NCBI GenBank assembly: GCA_002335605.1 | Contig: BEDY01000007.1 | Location: 372,001-436,000, forward strand | DNA: 64,000 bases | Direction of reading: 5' to 3' | DNA from: Prillingera fragicola | Taxonomy: Eukaryota > Basidiomycota > Tremellomycetes > Trichosporonales > Trichosporonaceae | Program-made: the position numbers and the translations under genes | In this document: positions 48,921-59,400 of the stretch, in pieces | Layout of the letters: each line of letters begins with the position of its first letter | Numbering within the stretch: position 1 is the stretch's first letter | Notes under the pieces: generated by a model | Told to the model about the DNA's origin: nothing | The model's database searches: none | The model's input: only the letters and a program-made list of their open reading frames with translations

Positions 48921-49977
48921 GGCAGGTTGAGTGTGCATGCGTGCGGCCGTAGTATACGCCTGATCCTCTCCCTCTTATACCTTTCGCCAGCACACGAGCA
49001 GTCTCCTCGAACATTGCCACGAACATCAGCTTGATTCCATGTGGCGTGCTTTGCATGCACCACTAGCTCGAGCTCGATGGCGGCGGGTTGTGCCACTTGG
49101 ATGGCTCCATCGATGGACCATGCGGTGACTCCCGTATTGATACCAGATTATTAGGAGGTAACTGGTGCCACCATCAAGGCACCAGCCTAACCGCGAGTCG
49201 TGGGTTGCTCGGCGACTTGCTGTCGAGGATGAAAATAGCCTTCACCATCTTTGCCATACTATCGCCATGTTGCGCAAGATGGCAACAGAGGTAGATTACA
49301 GCGCATGGTTCCGGCCGAGCAGGCCATCGTGTACTACCTCATCACCTGACCATCCATCCACCTGTCACTTTGCAGATTGTGATAGTCGGCCCTGGCAAGC
49401 TGGCAAGCTGGCAAGTGTGCGTACAGATCCAGTCTCCGAACTGGATGGTCACATGAGCTGGGACCCCACACATTGCAGCGCGTCTTTAGGCAATGAGCCT
49501 TGGATCACCGAGACCGAGACTTGACAACGAGTTGCCAACGCGAGCGACACAGTGATAGTGATCAAGAACGCGTTCCGAATCGCTGTGTGTCAGCGTCAGA
49601 AGAGGCAGATTGGGACCCATCAGTGGACATTGCCGCCTCCAAAAAAGCATTGTGCCAGCGGGGACCTCGTGTGGCCTCTGTCCTGGTGATTGTCTGGTGC
49701 CCCAAAGAATAGGCAGAGCTTGGAGACGACCTCTGCGAGCTGGGGCTCTCAGGCTTACGTTGGGGCCGTGTAGCCACGCAGATGCCGACGCACGCTCAGC
49801 AGGGCAGCAGCAGTGATCCAGCGTTCACTTTCGAAAGCAACAAGGATAACGGTCAGAGGTTGAATGTTGAAATGGCAAGAGATCAAGAGATGCGGTGTCA
49901 ACCATGACGTCACGTGCTCGTTATCTCCTTTGTATACAACATGACCTCGACCTGCTCACAACGCACACTTCACCACC
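48921..49977. other. Intergenic
   Basis: About 1 kb. Three tandem GGCAAGCT units near 49386-49412, and CACGTG at 49911-49916. ORFs are short and motif-free. Confidence 0.45.
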
Positions 49978-50343
49978 ATGAGCTTGAGCATCAGCAAGTC
50001 AGCTAGAAGCATGCACATACTGACAGCAGCTGCATCACCTCTCGGGTCGCTCAGTCTCGCAGTTGTCCTGCCAACCGAAGCGACTCACCTCCCTCGAGGT
50101 TACACCTTGCCTCACCCGACACCCACGAGCCATCTCGCATCGTCTGCAACGACAACCAACCAGACTGCTTTGCACTCACATGTGCAGGTGCCGGACTGGG
50201 CGACAGGTAATGCGACATGGTGCGAAGACCGAGAGTTTGGGGTGGTAGACCACTTCCGCGCTGGTTCCCACTATGACGCTCCCTCTGATGTCTTGCGGTC
50301 TGCACCAGCCAAGCCACGATCTTACTCGCCTTTACCGACTTAG
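49978..50343 (+). CDS. Possible small secreted protein (uncertain)
   Basis: 121-codon ORF starting in a good context (cacttcaccaccATGagc) downstream of TTGTATACAACATG. A moderately hydrophobic start (MHILTAAASPLGSLSLAVVL, from the second ATG) could be a weak signal peptide. Sequons NQT and NAT flank a region with one Cys (NATWCEDREF). No homolog recognised. It may be incomplete at its 3' end if an intron exists, or may be chance. The F-box-like gene downstream is on the other strand. Confidence 0.3.
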   Translation: MSLSISKSARSMHILTAAASPLGSLSLAVVLPTEATHLPRGYTLPHPTPTSHLASSATTTNQTALHSHVQVPDWATGNATWCEDREFGVVDHFRAGSHYDAPSDVLRSAPAKPRSYSPLPT

Positions 50344-50506
50344 GCCAGTCCTCAAGTCGAGCTCAAACGACTTGTACATCCAACTGGCCATCCGCCAATG
50401 GCAACTCCGCCGACTCTACACTGTCAACTTGCGACAGCGACCGCTGGCAGAAGCAACGGTAGCCATACTGTCGTGACTTGCGACTGGTCACGGAGGCACA
50501 GCATCT

Positions 50507-51619
50507 CTACTGATGTGGACTCATCCCCCAGCCAGTCTCTACATGGTACTTGTCGACACCAAGGGCAGCGGCGTACTGCTTGTGACAGCAAATGTTGGCT
50601 TCTCCGATGAGATGCGTGAGACGTCCGATGGCCCACTGATTGTTGGGGTTGATTTTCTGAGTGACCTTGCGCACGAGGCGAACTTTGAGTCCCTCCACGG
50701 CGTCGGCGAAAGTAATTTTGCCACCATCGACCAGATGCGTAAAGTCGAGAATGATGAAGAGATTTGTGCGCTTTGGGTCCAGCCAGATGCAGAGAGGCTG
50801 GAAGACTTGGAAGAGAATGTTATCGAATAGCCACGGGTCACCATCTGAGCGAGTGTGACGAATGTGGATGGAGACGTGCGGCGGTTGGCTATGCGGGTAC
50901 GAGTTGTACAGCTCTACCCGCCTGCACTCTTTGAATTTGATGCTCGTTTCCCACTTCAGCCGGAAGGGGCGAGTGTAGTCGAGGTTGATCACAAGCTTGT
51001 CTGCCGGGCGGCCAGGATAGGTTGAAGGGTGGAGGAGGTTGCGAGGTAGCGTTCCAGAAGTCTTTGTCTCGGCAAACGTAACAAATGTTTGCTGAGTGCA
51101 TGCCACATCGCTTCTGAGCTTGAGTAGCGGACGTTTGGCTTGGCGAACGGTGTGGATGGATGAAAAGCTCGCGTGGAGGGACGGGACCATGCCAGCAGGG
51201 ACATGCATGTCAAAGTCAAGAATCTCTGGTGTACCGTAGAGTCGAAGAGCCTCTGTAGCGGGTTGGGAAACAAAACCGGTATGAAGAGACAGACCATACG
51301 TCTTGTGCCAGTGGTAGAGGCCGGGAATGCGATTGCGGTGGGGAGTGGCAAAGATGAAGGATGGCCTACCTCCCACCTCGTCGAGGAGGCGGATGTGCCG
51401 GACGAGGAGCAGGTCGATGTAACTGCGCCAGCGCTTTGCCGTGGTGCGAAACTTGAACAAGACTTGATCAGAAGCATAGTGAAGAATCCTCTCGATAACG
51501 TGTGGAAGGCCGGCGTGGTCTATATAGGTGAGGGTGTCACGATGGTAGTGGATGTGGTGTGGTCGATGGCGGATGACCGAGCCGTGCCATATTGGCGCGT
51601 GGTGAGCGAGCGTAGTCAT
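50507..51619 (-). CDS. F-box-like protein, type 2 (copy 2)
   Basis: Single exon, 370 aa, ATG at 51619. The F-box-like module is at residues 28-75: LTYIDHAGLPHVIERILHYASDQVLFKFRTTAKRWRSYID, parallel to HALPHVVHRIAQYADDATLFALRQTSHHW in copy 1. The body shares short blocks with copy 1 (ADKLVINLDYTRPF versus RKKLVLNIAHKIS; CIWLDPKRTNLFIILDFTHLV versus LWYDTKTQLVVVLNAARVS). The C-terminal motif is CCHKQYAAALGVDKYHVETGWGM. Identity outside these blocks is low, so duplication is old or evolution fast. It is divergent from copy 3, with a 393-bp shared promoter. Function unknown beyond a likely SCF link. Confidence 0.7.
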   Translation of the reverse strand: MTTLAHHAPIWHGSVIRHRPHHIHYHRDTLTYIDHAGLPHVIERILHYASDQVLFKFRTTAKRWRSYIDLLLVRHIRLLDEVGGRPSFIFATPHRNRIPGLYHWHKTYGLSLHTGFVSQPATEALRLYGTPEILDFDMHVPAGMVPSLHASFSSIHTVRQAKRPLLKLRSDVACTQQTFVTFAETKTSGTLPRNLLHPSTYPGRPADKLVINLDYTRPFRLKWETSIKFKECRRVELYNSYPHSQPPHVSIHIRHTRSDGDPWLFDNILFQVFQPLCIWLDPKRTNLFIILDFTHLVDGGKITFADAVEGLKVRLVRKVTQKINPNNQWAIGRLTHLIGEANICCHKQYAAALGVDKYHVETGWGMSPHQ

Positions 51620-52012
51620 GGCATGAAGGAGTGTGAGAGATCAGCCAGTGTAGTCACAGAGAGAAAGAGAGAACGAAAGGTGTAGTCCAAGAGTGACCAA
51701 GTGGGAGAGTGTGTAAAGTCAACAACGACCCTCTGATGGGGATGAGTGAGGCCAGTGAGGTCTTCTTCCCGGTGTACAGTAGTTCCATGCTGTTCACATG
51801 TGAGAAGAGAGCCTCCCCATGTACTTTGTAAAGCATGATCTGAACAAGCAGACATCTCAAGTCAGTTCGTGTATGCATGCTTTCGCGCTTGACCAACGGC
51901 TCCACCTGTATGAATGGTGATCACGGTGGTCAGGACTGTGCGTCTCAGTTGCTACTTCTACTCTTCCTCATCACCACCTGTTACCTCTCTCGTCTCTCTT
52001 TCGTTCTCTATA
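51620..52012. other. Divergent promoter of F-box-like copies 2 and 3
   Basis: 393 bp between two start codons. CT-rich on the plus strand just before 52013 and GA-rich near 51650 (CT-rich on the other strand), matching leaders on each side. Confidence 0.5.
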
Positions 52013-53092
52013 ATGGCCAACTGGAAACCCTCCCCATACTCCAAGTCATTCAAGTCACGCCTGTCTGCATTCTCAGCTCCACGACGCTCGACTGCCAAAG
52101 CATCCATCCCTCTCCACTTCCACCCAGCCATCACAGACACGATTGCCGCACATGCGCACCATTCCACCCTTCTCTCCCTCCGAGCTACCTGCCGAGAACT
52201 TCACGCACGCATAGATTCCATCTTTGCCCATCATATTGTTCTCGAGAAGCACCCCTTCTGCGGCTCCACCATCCGTGACCTCTACCGCCGGCGCATCCCC
52301 GCCCTGCGTGCTTGGCACAGCGAGCACGAAGTGTACTGGGATGTCATCTCCAGCACCCACCGCAACACCCTGCATACCCTCAAGTACACTCGCATTCTCG
52401 ACAATGATGGGGCTGGCTACTCACAGGCTGCGGTCGTGATTGCCCACTGCCCCTGCCTTCGCGTCTTCCGCAACATGAACGACTCACAGCTGTGCTTCCG
52501 ACCCATCCTCACCGCAACCTTCCCAACTACTGTCGCCTTTGCTCGTGGGCTCTTCTCGCGCGTCGAGCAGCACCCCCTAGGCTGGCTTCCTGGCCCCACG
52601 CACAAGTTTGTTCTCAACATTCTCGACGCGCACATCCAAACCCCGGCGCACATCCAAGACCCTTCAGAGAAAACACCGCCTGGCCGCCTCCCGATGCTTC
52701 GCGAGATCGTCGTAATCTTTCGCTCCGATCTGCGTGATGACTCTCATGCGCCGACCAAGTTTCCCTCGGATGGCCTGAGACATCAGCTGATGACGGTCAT
52801 GTTCCGTCTCGTCCCATATCTTCGGCACGCAGCTTGCACGCTTGTCATTGGCGACCTCGACGCGCTTGGAAAGAACGGAGCCGCGATCGACAGGCGCAAG
52901 GTGTTTCTCAAGCGAAACACTATCGAGAGTGCACGTGCCATTCAGATGAGTCAGACAGGCTTCAGGCCTCCGTGGACCGCGGAGACGAGCGAGCTGGCGG
53001 ACAGACAGGTGCAGGTTCTCAGTGCCGAAGAGTATCGCCTTCGCGTAGGCGACGCTGTGTGGCGACTGGAAACGGCCTTTGTGGGCGAGTAG
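52013..53092 (+). CDS. F-box-like protein, type 2 (copy 3)
   Basis: Single exon, 359 aa; start at ATG 52013 (ctataATGgcc), since the frame upstream opens only through a GTG. Residues 30-70 hold the family module: ASIPLHFHPAITDTIAAHAHHSTLLSLRATCRELHARID. A central strand block KFVLNILDAHIQ corresponds to KLVINLDY in copy 2 and KLVLNIAHK in copy 1. It ends with LSAEEYRLRVGDAVWRLETAFVGE, the shared C-terminal motif. The first 20 residues are basic and Ser-rich. It is the head-to-head partner of copy 2. A substrate-adaptor role is inferred. Confidence 0.7.
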   Translation: MANWKPSPYSKSFKSRLSAFSAPRRSTAKASIPLHFHPAITDTIAAHAHHSTLLSLRATCRELHARIDSIFAHHIVLEKHPFCGSTIRDLYRRRIPALRAWHSEHEVYWDVISSTHRNTLHTLKYTRILDNDGAGYSQAAVVIAHCPCLRVFRNMNDSQLCFRPILTATFPTTVAFARGLFSRVEQHPLGWLPGPTHKFVLNILDAHIQTPAHIQDPSEKTPPGRLPMLREIVVIFRSDLRDDSHAPTKFPSDGLRHQLMTVMFRLVPYLRHAACTLVIGDLDALGKNGAAIDRRKVFLKRNTIESARAIQMSQTGFRPPWTAETSELADRQVQVLSAEEYRLRVGDAVWRLETAFVGE

Positions 53093-53772
53093 AGTGAAAC
53101 GCATTTGGAGCCCACGCCTGGGAGTGCGGTCATGTGCCATTGTGCATGTGTGGTGCAGGTCGAGTGGGCAAGGAGTTCCTTTCCTTCTAGGCGTCCTTTA
53201 CTGCGTCGCTTGACGAAATGAGCAGTGCTTGTTACGTGTGGCGTATGCACCTCTACTGCACTGCTGCTGCCTCTGCTTGATCGCTATCGGGCAACAACCC
53301 AGGGCTCACTTGACTTATTCTCGGAGGAAAGAGGCGCACGCCGAATGACACGGATCACCACTCTTCTCAAGCTCAGAGCACCGAACACGCCGGCACCGGT
53401 CACCGAACCGCATCAGACACGCCGCGTTCCACGTATCTGGTCTGCTCTGACACGGCTGTGCCCCCATGCACCACACAGCATCGTGCGATGGAGCGAGCGG
53501 TGAAAGTGACCGCTTGATAGATCACCGGCGAGGGGCTCCGCCGATGAGCCGGCGGCCGGATGCACTGGGTGGAGGTTGGTGATCGTCATCCATTTTTCCG
53601 CTTAAGACGGCAACCGTCTCGACGTCCGACCAGCCTCTCCCCGTCAAAGTATCTCCTCACTTGCACCTCTCACTCACAGTTCCCACACCGAGATTCACTC
53701 GTCGCTCTTCCTACAGAACACAGTCGCCACCGTCCTTACCCACCGTTCTGGGAAAGTGCCTAGGCAGATACC
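53093..53772. other. Intergenic
   Basis: 680 bp, no supported ORF. Promoter of the hydrolase gene in its right half, with CT/CA-rich leader from about 53640. Confidence 0.45.
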
Positions 53773-55151
53773 ATGTCAGCGACATCCTCGATCTCCAACT
53801 CTGCACACACCTCGACCCCTCCATCTTCCGTCCCCAGCCCTGCGCCGAGCGGCATGACAATCGTTTCCCCAGCCTCCATCGAGGTTCTCCCAAAGCCAGA
53901 GCGCGCGCCACGCTCCACGCTCCTCTCACGCGTCGTCCTCCTCATAAATATGTGCATCGCGACGCCTGTCATCCCCTTGCTTTTCTGGCTCTGGGCATGG
54001 TATCGCGTGCGCGGCGTGACGCGTCTGGGTTGGAAGGCCTTTATGCTCGGCAGGTTTTTCAACATGCTCTCGACGACCAACCCGTTTGTCCCCGCTCAAG
54101 AGTCGTACCGCACGGCCAGCTCGATTCCTATGAAGATTGCCCGCCAGGCGCGTAAGCGCGGCGTCGCCATTAGCATTGTCACTGTCCAGCCGGCCCCGGC
54201 AGAAGTCATCAAGGGCATCCAGCTGCCTCTCGGTGTGCGTGGGACTACGCGCCCGGCCTTCCTTCTCACACCCACCAACTCGCTGGGCAAGAGTGCCGAG
54301 CCGGCCAAGGAGGGTGAGAAGCTCATCTTTTACTGCCACGGAGGGTAAGTGACGCGACGCGTGACGCATTGGTAGGCGGAGCGGTTGCTGACATGGCAGC
54401 GGCTACATTCTTGGCCACCCATTCATGAGCGACTTTCCCATCAACATGGCACGCGCCGCCGGCGCTCGTGTTCTGTGTAAGCTTCGTCATGTCTGCAGTC
54501 ACAGCATCACTAACCCTCGCAGGCGTGCAGTACCGCAAATGCCTCTCCAACGCGACCGCCTATCCCGCGCCGCTCCTTGACGCCCTCGCAGCCTGGCACT
54601 ATGCGACCACAATCCTCGGCTTCCCCCCTTCGTCCATCGTATTCCAAGGCGACAGCGCAGGCGGCAACCTCGCCCTGGGCCTCGCCAACCACCTCGCCTC
54701 CATCTCGACGCCCTCCAACCCCACGCTCCCCGGCGGCCTCACCCTCGCCTCGCCATGGGTAGACCTCACCCGCTCCTTCCCCTCGTGGAACTCCAAGTCC
54801 GACTATCTCAACTACACCCACGCCCAGCGCGCCGTCGCAGCCGCAACCCGGCACTACGGCAAGAACGCCCGCGGGGCCACCCTCTTCTCCCCCGCGCTCG
54901 CCCCCGCCGGAACGTGGAGCTACCTCGCTCAAGCCCGCGTGCCCGTCTACATGTGGTTTGGGGACGAGGAGGTGTTCGCCGACGAGATCACGGCCCTCGC
55001 CAACACTATGCGCGGCGACGGCGTCGATGTCACCACTACCCGGCAGCTTGCGGCCGTCCACTGTGTGGCGATCTTGACCAACGCCAAGAACTCGCACAAG
55101 GCGTACATGCAGGGGTTCATGGGTGTTATCGGCAAGATGCGCAGCTCATAG
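53773..55151 (+). CDS. Membrane-anchored alpha/beta hydrolase (HSL/steryl-acetyl-hydrolase type)
   Basis: Three exons (53773-54344, 54400-54476, 54523-55151), 425 aa. A Ser/Pro N-terminus precedes one helix (LLINMCIATPVIPLLFWLWAWY, about 58-79), then the alpha/beta hydrolase domain. The oxyanion motif HGGGYILGHP spans intron 1 (HGG|GY). The nucleophile elbow is VFQGDSAGGNLALGLA. The acidic residue lies in YMWFGDEEVFADE, and the catalytic His in AAVHCVAIL. Layout with an N-terminal anchor and HGGG/GDSAGGN matches ER-bound steryl acetyl hydrolases (Say1-like) that deacetylate sterols and help detoxify. Whether sterol esters are the substrate here is inference. Confidence 0.88.
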
Positions 55152-55873
55152 GTGCGCTGTGCCGTGCCCGTGGTCCGCGAGAGAAGCAGCAGAGAAGGAG
55201 GTAGTTGATACTATAAGTGGTGTATTCTGGATTGTAAGCGGGAAAGCACGTGAGACTGGTTGTTGGATTGGCCGATATTGAGAATGCATGTCAGATGTTC
55301 AAGCCTTACTGCTGCACTGCTGCACATGGTGTATCATCAGTGTTCAAGTTCTCCTGGTCGACCTGTTTGGAACTTTGGAACTGCGCTGGCCTGATTCTGA
55401 TGTGCATCGATATTGGACGCAAGGCGCCACAAGTTGTACTATCCCACACGGAGGCCATCAGCGATCAATCCGGGATGGCTCAGGAGGAATGCAAGATGTG
55501 CTGTCGGTGCACAGGGTATCTTTTCTTCATAGTGGCTTGAGACCTCAAGGTATTAGAATCGGTGGGAAGGGAATAGGAACATGTTTACGACGGTCAAAGT
55601 TTACAATAGCTGTTTACAGGGTAACGAAATGGGCTAGATAGATACAGTGGTAACTGCAATGTGGCCAGGGAGGGCTGGCGCACGGGTGGGGGGGCGGGGG
55701 TGATGGGAAGTGGACGGCGAAAGAAAATGAATGAGGACTGCAGCCGACTCGCGCTAATATACGTGTGCTGCTCATTAGCATCGAGCTGCTCATCAACATC
55801 TGATTGCGCACATACCTTCTTCAATCAGGCCGCAGGTGCAGCATCTGCAGGATCACGGCCGCCGCAGCGTGTA
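55152..55873. other. Convergent intergenic region
   Basis: 720 bp between the hydrolase and the orphan gene on the minus strand. A G-rich run (GGGGGGGCGGGGG) at about 55688-55700. No gene supported. Confidence 0.45.
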
Positions 55874-56918
55874 TCACTTGTTCCAGGATGCCGAGCGGCG
55901 AAGAACCTTAGCCAGCCGAAGACCTGGGGTCCACCAGCCCATGGTCGGCACAGGGGATTTGACGGAGATTTGGTCGCTGAAAACTGGATGGTCGAGTTGG
56001 GATTCATCGTTGGGGCCAGGTGACATGCAGGACGAGTACGATGTGCCGCTGCCGGAGCTGTCACTCGCTACGCGGTCTGCAGGAGACTTCGGCGCCTGGG
56101 TAGCAGGATGCGTAGCAGGAATAGACGGTGCGATAGAGAGAGCAGCAGGATACTCTGGCGCTGCACTACTACGTGCAATAGGGTTGGAGGGTAAAGGGTT
56201 CACGCTCGTTGGAACACTGTTCCGCATTGCAACAGTTCCATCCTGGGGAGCCCGACCATTAATCTGCCCATCATTCGGGGGTGTCCGCTGCCTAGTAGGC
56301 GTTCTCATCTTCTGGGGTAGCCACGGCGCTAGCTGGGCTAGGTCCATCTGCCCACGGAATGTCCCCTTACGTGGGATGCACGTCCAGCCATCAAGGTTCT
56401 TGCGATAGCACTCGTCGAACGCAACCTCGCAGAACTGCACTGCTCCCGCCGTGCTCAAGTTGGGAACCATGCGTCGAGCCTATAATCTGTGAGTCCAGGT
56501 GCTCAAGTCAATGCGCATTGACTCACCTCCTCACAGGCCTGCCTGATCCACAGTTTCGTCTCCTTGCGCCACGAAGTGAAGTCCACCATCTCTTCATCAT
56601 GGCAGATACGCACAGCGCCAGCATAACGGCTCCTCCTCATCAGCTTACCGCAAGGAAGTTCTGAAGTACGTACAGCTGAAGAGCACGATCGAAAATGGCA
56701 AGACAAACTCCAGTATCACCCAACTTGGCCATGACGTCTCCACCGTCTCGTTCAGCCTTTGCCCATGCTCGGCTGGCAGCACGAGATGCGTAGTGGATCC
56801 GATGAGCCGGGTTCCGGAACGGAGGACCAAATGTCATGTCTGTCCAATCCTTACGAGGAAAGTCACAGTGTTCAGGACCTGGGCCTGTCATGAACCAGTC
56901 AAGTTCGGTCGCTGGCAT
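55874..56918 (-). CDS. Orphan protein, three exons
   Basis: Exons 56918-56649, 56589-56527, 56479-55874 on the minus strand; 312 aa. Intron 1 starts GTAAGC at 56648 and its acceptor GAAGAG is my best choice for frame; intron 2 is GTGAGT...TTATAG. The first 90 residues include DWFMTGPGPEHCDFPRKDW, FRNPAHRIHYASRAASRAWA and CLAIFDRALQLYVLQNFLA. Exon 2 encodes VDFTSWRKETKLWIRQACEE, and exon 3 starts ARRMVPNLSTAGAVQFCEVAFDECYR, giving a helical Cys-containing core. The last 130 residues are Pro/Ser-rich and look disordered. I recognise no domain. It is head to head with the next gene, separated by 605 bp. Confidence 0.55.
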
Positions 56919-57523
56919 GACTCTGATTGCGTGGGTGGTGGGGCGGGGGGCGAAAGCGCGAGGTTGAGTGTTGCCACTGGTCACAAAGCAAAGCGACAAA
57001 AAGTGAACGACTTATGAACGGCCACTCGGTAGTTGAGAAGCTTGGTGCGTACGAGAATAAGCCTATGATGCACGACGTAGAGAAGATGAGTAGATGACTG
57101 ATGGGAACCATGGGGATGCACAAGTGCAAGTAGTGACAACGGGTTCTGTGCTGTATTACATAATCATCAAATTGCAGCAGCCGAGGAGGTTGTTGAGCCC
57201 ACAAACAGACACCACCACAGGCCAGCCGCACAGCGCCTTGGACAAAGGGCTGCAGTTCTTTGTAAACAGTCAACAGTGCTCATGGAAGAGGAGGAGGAGA
57301 CACCAGTGTGTGATTATGAAGCTGTGCTGAGCGCGGCTAGAGCTGACGGGCACTTGTAGCACTGGCACTGTGGTGCGTCGGGCAAAAGAACGAGCAACGC
57401 GTCTGGCCACTGGATGCTCTGGCACACTCAACCACTCTCTTTCACTCTCTTTCCATTCCACCTTTGCCACGTCGACTACAATACGACAAACTCTGCCTTC
57501 CACCTTTTGGCCCATCCACCACA
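56919..57523. other. Divergent spacer between two orphan genes
   Basis: 605 bp with leaders of both genes. No additional ORF supported. Confidence 0.45.
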
Positions 57524-58937
57524 ATGCCCTCGAATCAACAATTCACATATGGCAGGCCAACACGCAACACCTACGGAGAAGCCTTTGTGTATTGGAACCC
57601 GACAGTGACGTGGCACTCGAGTTGCAAGCCCGTCATCATCGACAAGGAACCTGAAGAATCCTCAGAACTCCGACAAGTCGCTCCACGTGCTCCGAAAGAG
57701 AGCACATTGGCCTTCATGTGGTTATCAAGTGAGAGTACAGAGGAGGGCCTTCCCTGGCGGAGTCTTGAGCCTCTTCCCCAGCAGGAGTTCTCTTCAATCT
57801 ACCGATCAGCTTGGGTGAGGCTCGGCAACGAACCCCTTCCCGACCTTCCTTGGGCCCTAGGCCTTCCAGACCTTCCTTGGCCTTTTTGCTTTCCCGAGGC
57901 CACAGTGGAAGTAAGTTCTAGCCGTGCATGCTTCTGGGAAGAGTCTGACAGATTAGGATGAAGCCACAGCTGAAACTGGTAGTGGCCTCAGGCCATACTT
58001 GAATCATCTTCTCCAAGCACCCCCACTACTCGGTCACATGAGTGTTTCTTCTGCCAATGTTCTTCCGATCCAGCGAGCACAAGGCTTCCAGGTGAAAACC
58101 ACATTCCCTCCAAGTGTCCACCGGTCTTCAACCGCAAAGGTCGTTATCAAACCAGACATCACGTTGGGGTTCCCTTCGGCTCCCAACTTTAGCCGCGGGC
58201 TTCCATGCGGCGTGATTTGTGGTGCAGAGCTGAAATCTGCCAAATACCTACCGGACGAGGCTCTGGACGACCTGGACACATTCTATGCGCAAGGCGGACA
58301 CGCAGACGTCACTTCCGACAACAAGCTGAAATTCGCGTACAAGGCAAAGTTCAGGAGACTCCCGTGGCTCAACGTTGCTCTTGCTGCAGTTGTTGAAGCT
58401 TGTGCCAACTCTGCGGCACTGCCCACTGACTACTATGCCCTGGGACGGGGCCGTCGCTTCCTCCTCACTGGCTACGATTATGAATCCGACGAGTTGCCAC
58501 GGGAACCCACAAGTGCCTCAATGCAATTTTCGTCAAGCTCTGGACATTGCGTGAACGGCAAGCAGGTGGGCAAGGATGGCGCCCCAAACTTGCTCTTCAC
58601 CCTAGCAGCCTGTTCGCTACACAATGTTATTGCAAAGCAGCGTGCTGGCGAGCCCATTCACGCCCCGACAAATGAAGACGAAGCAGCGTGGTCTTCAACG
58701 TGGCGGAAAAGGTGTGCGCAGCTGCGGAGCTTCGAAGAGTTGAGTACGCACACTTCTGAGAGTGAAGAAGAAAACATGTGGGAGGGAAAGAATGGGCGAA
58801 AGAAGGACCAAAGTTATGCCGGGAGCTCAGACGAGGACGACGGAACCGACTTTGATAATGGAACTCTGGGCGCTTTTGAGGGAGAGGGGTCGATTGATGA
58901 CTGCATGGGTTCGTCGGGCAGTGAGTATGTGCCGTAA
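57524..58937 (+). CDS. Orphan protein with a possible PD-(D/E)XK nuclease-like site
   Basis: Two exons (57524-57910 and 57957-58937), 455 aa; intron 46 nt with GTAAGT and GATTAG. The N-terminal 130 residues are Trp/Pro-rich (LPDLPWALGLPDLPWPF). The centre contains VVIKPDITLGF (P195, D196), 14 residues, then VICGAELKSAKYL (E220-L221-K222), a spacing that fits a PD-(D/E)XK nuclease core. A helix (WLNVALAAVVEACANSAAL) and strand (GRRFLLTGYDY) follow, as the fold expects. The C-terminal 60 residues are very acidic (SDEDDGTDFDNG). No family recognised with certainty; the nuclease idea is pattern-based inference. Could equally be a non-catalytic fungal-specific protein. Confidence 0.6.
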
Positions 58938-59400
58938 GACTTAAGGGGGGTGGATACGCAATATGGATGAGAGAGAAGGAACGCCAGGAGGCTCGAATAG
59001 TTGCCGGCCGATGGGCAGTCTGTACAGCTCGGCAATGCATGGGATGGTCATGGTCAATTGTGCTCATGCCAACCCAAGGTGCGCAAACGCCCTCGACCTT
59101 TGTATCGGCTTTTTATTTATTATATTAAATCCACCCTGATTAGCACATGTCTACACTGTGTATTTGAAAATGAAGATGCCGAGCCAAATACAATATAGCT
59201 ACTCTCTCGTCGACCTCCACGTCTTGTGCCATCCATTGTCCCTCCTGCTGGCTCATCTAGCACTCTCTCCTCACAACGTGCACACCCAGGAGACACATTG
59301 CACTCTGTTCTGGGTGGACCACACTCTTTTCGCCAGCGAGCACCCCTATCGTCTACACCTCAGGATCGTGCGATACCCCCCTTGCACCTATACCCAGACA
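58938..59400. other. Intergenic with AT-rich segment
   Basis: 463 bp; TTTTTATTTATTATATTAAA at about 59110-59129 may supply the TATA function for the next gene. The frame of the next gene is open upstream but without good starts. Confidence 0.45.

Noticed and set aside
50340..50506. A possible second exon for the small ORF at 49978 (Cys-containing frames TLSTCDSDRW and HTVVTCDW)
   Set aside because: No convincing donor and acceptor pair joins them, and the segment directly abuts the 3' end of an opposite-strand gene.
59158..59400. N-terminal extension of the large F-box-like protein
   Set aside because: The paralog at 506 starts just before the F-box module, which supports ATG 59401. The extension has no conserved content.
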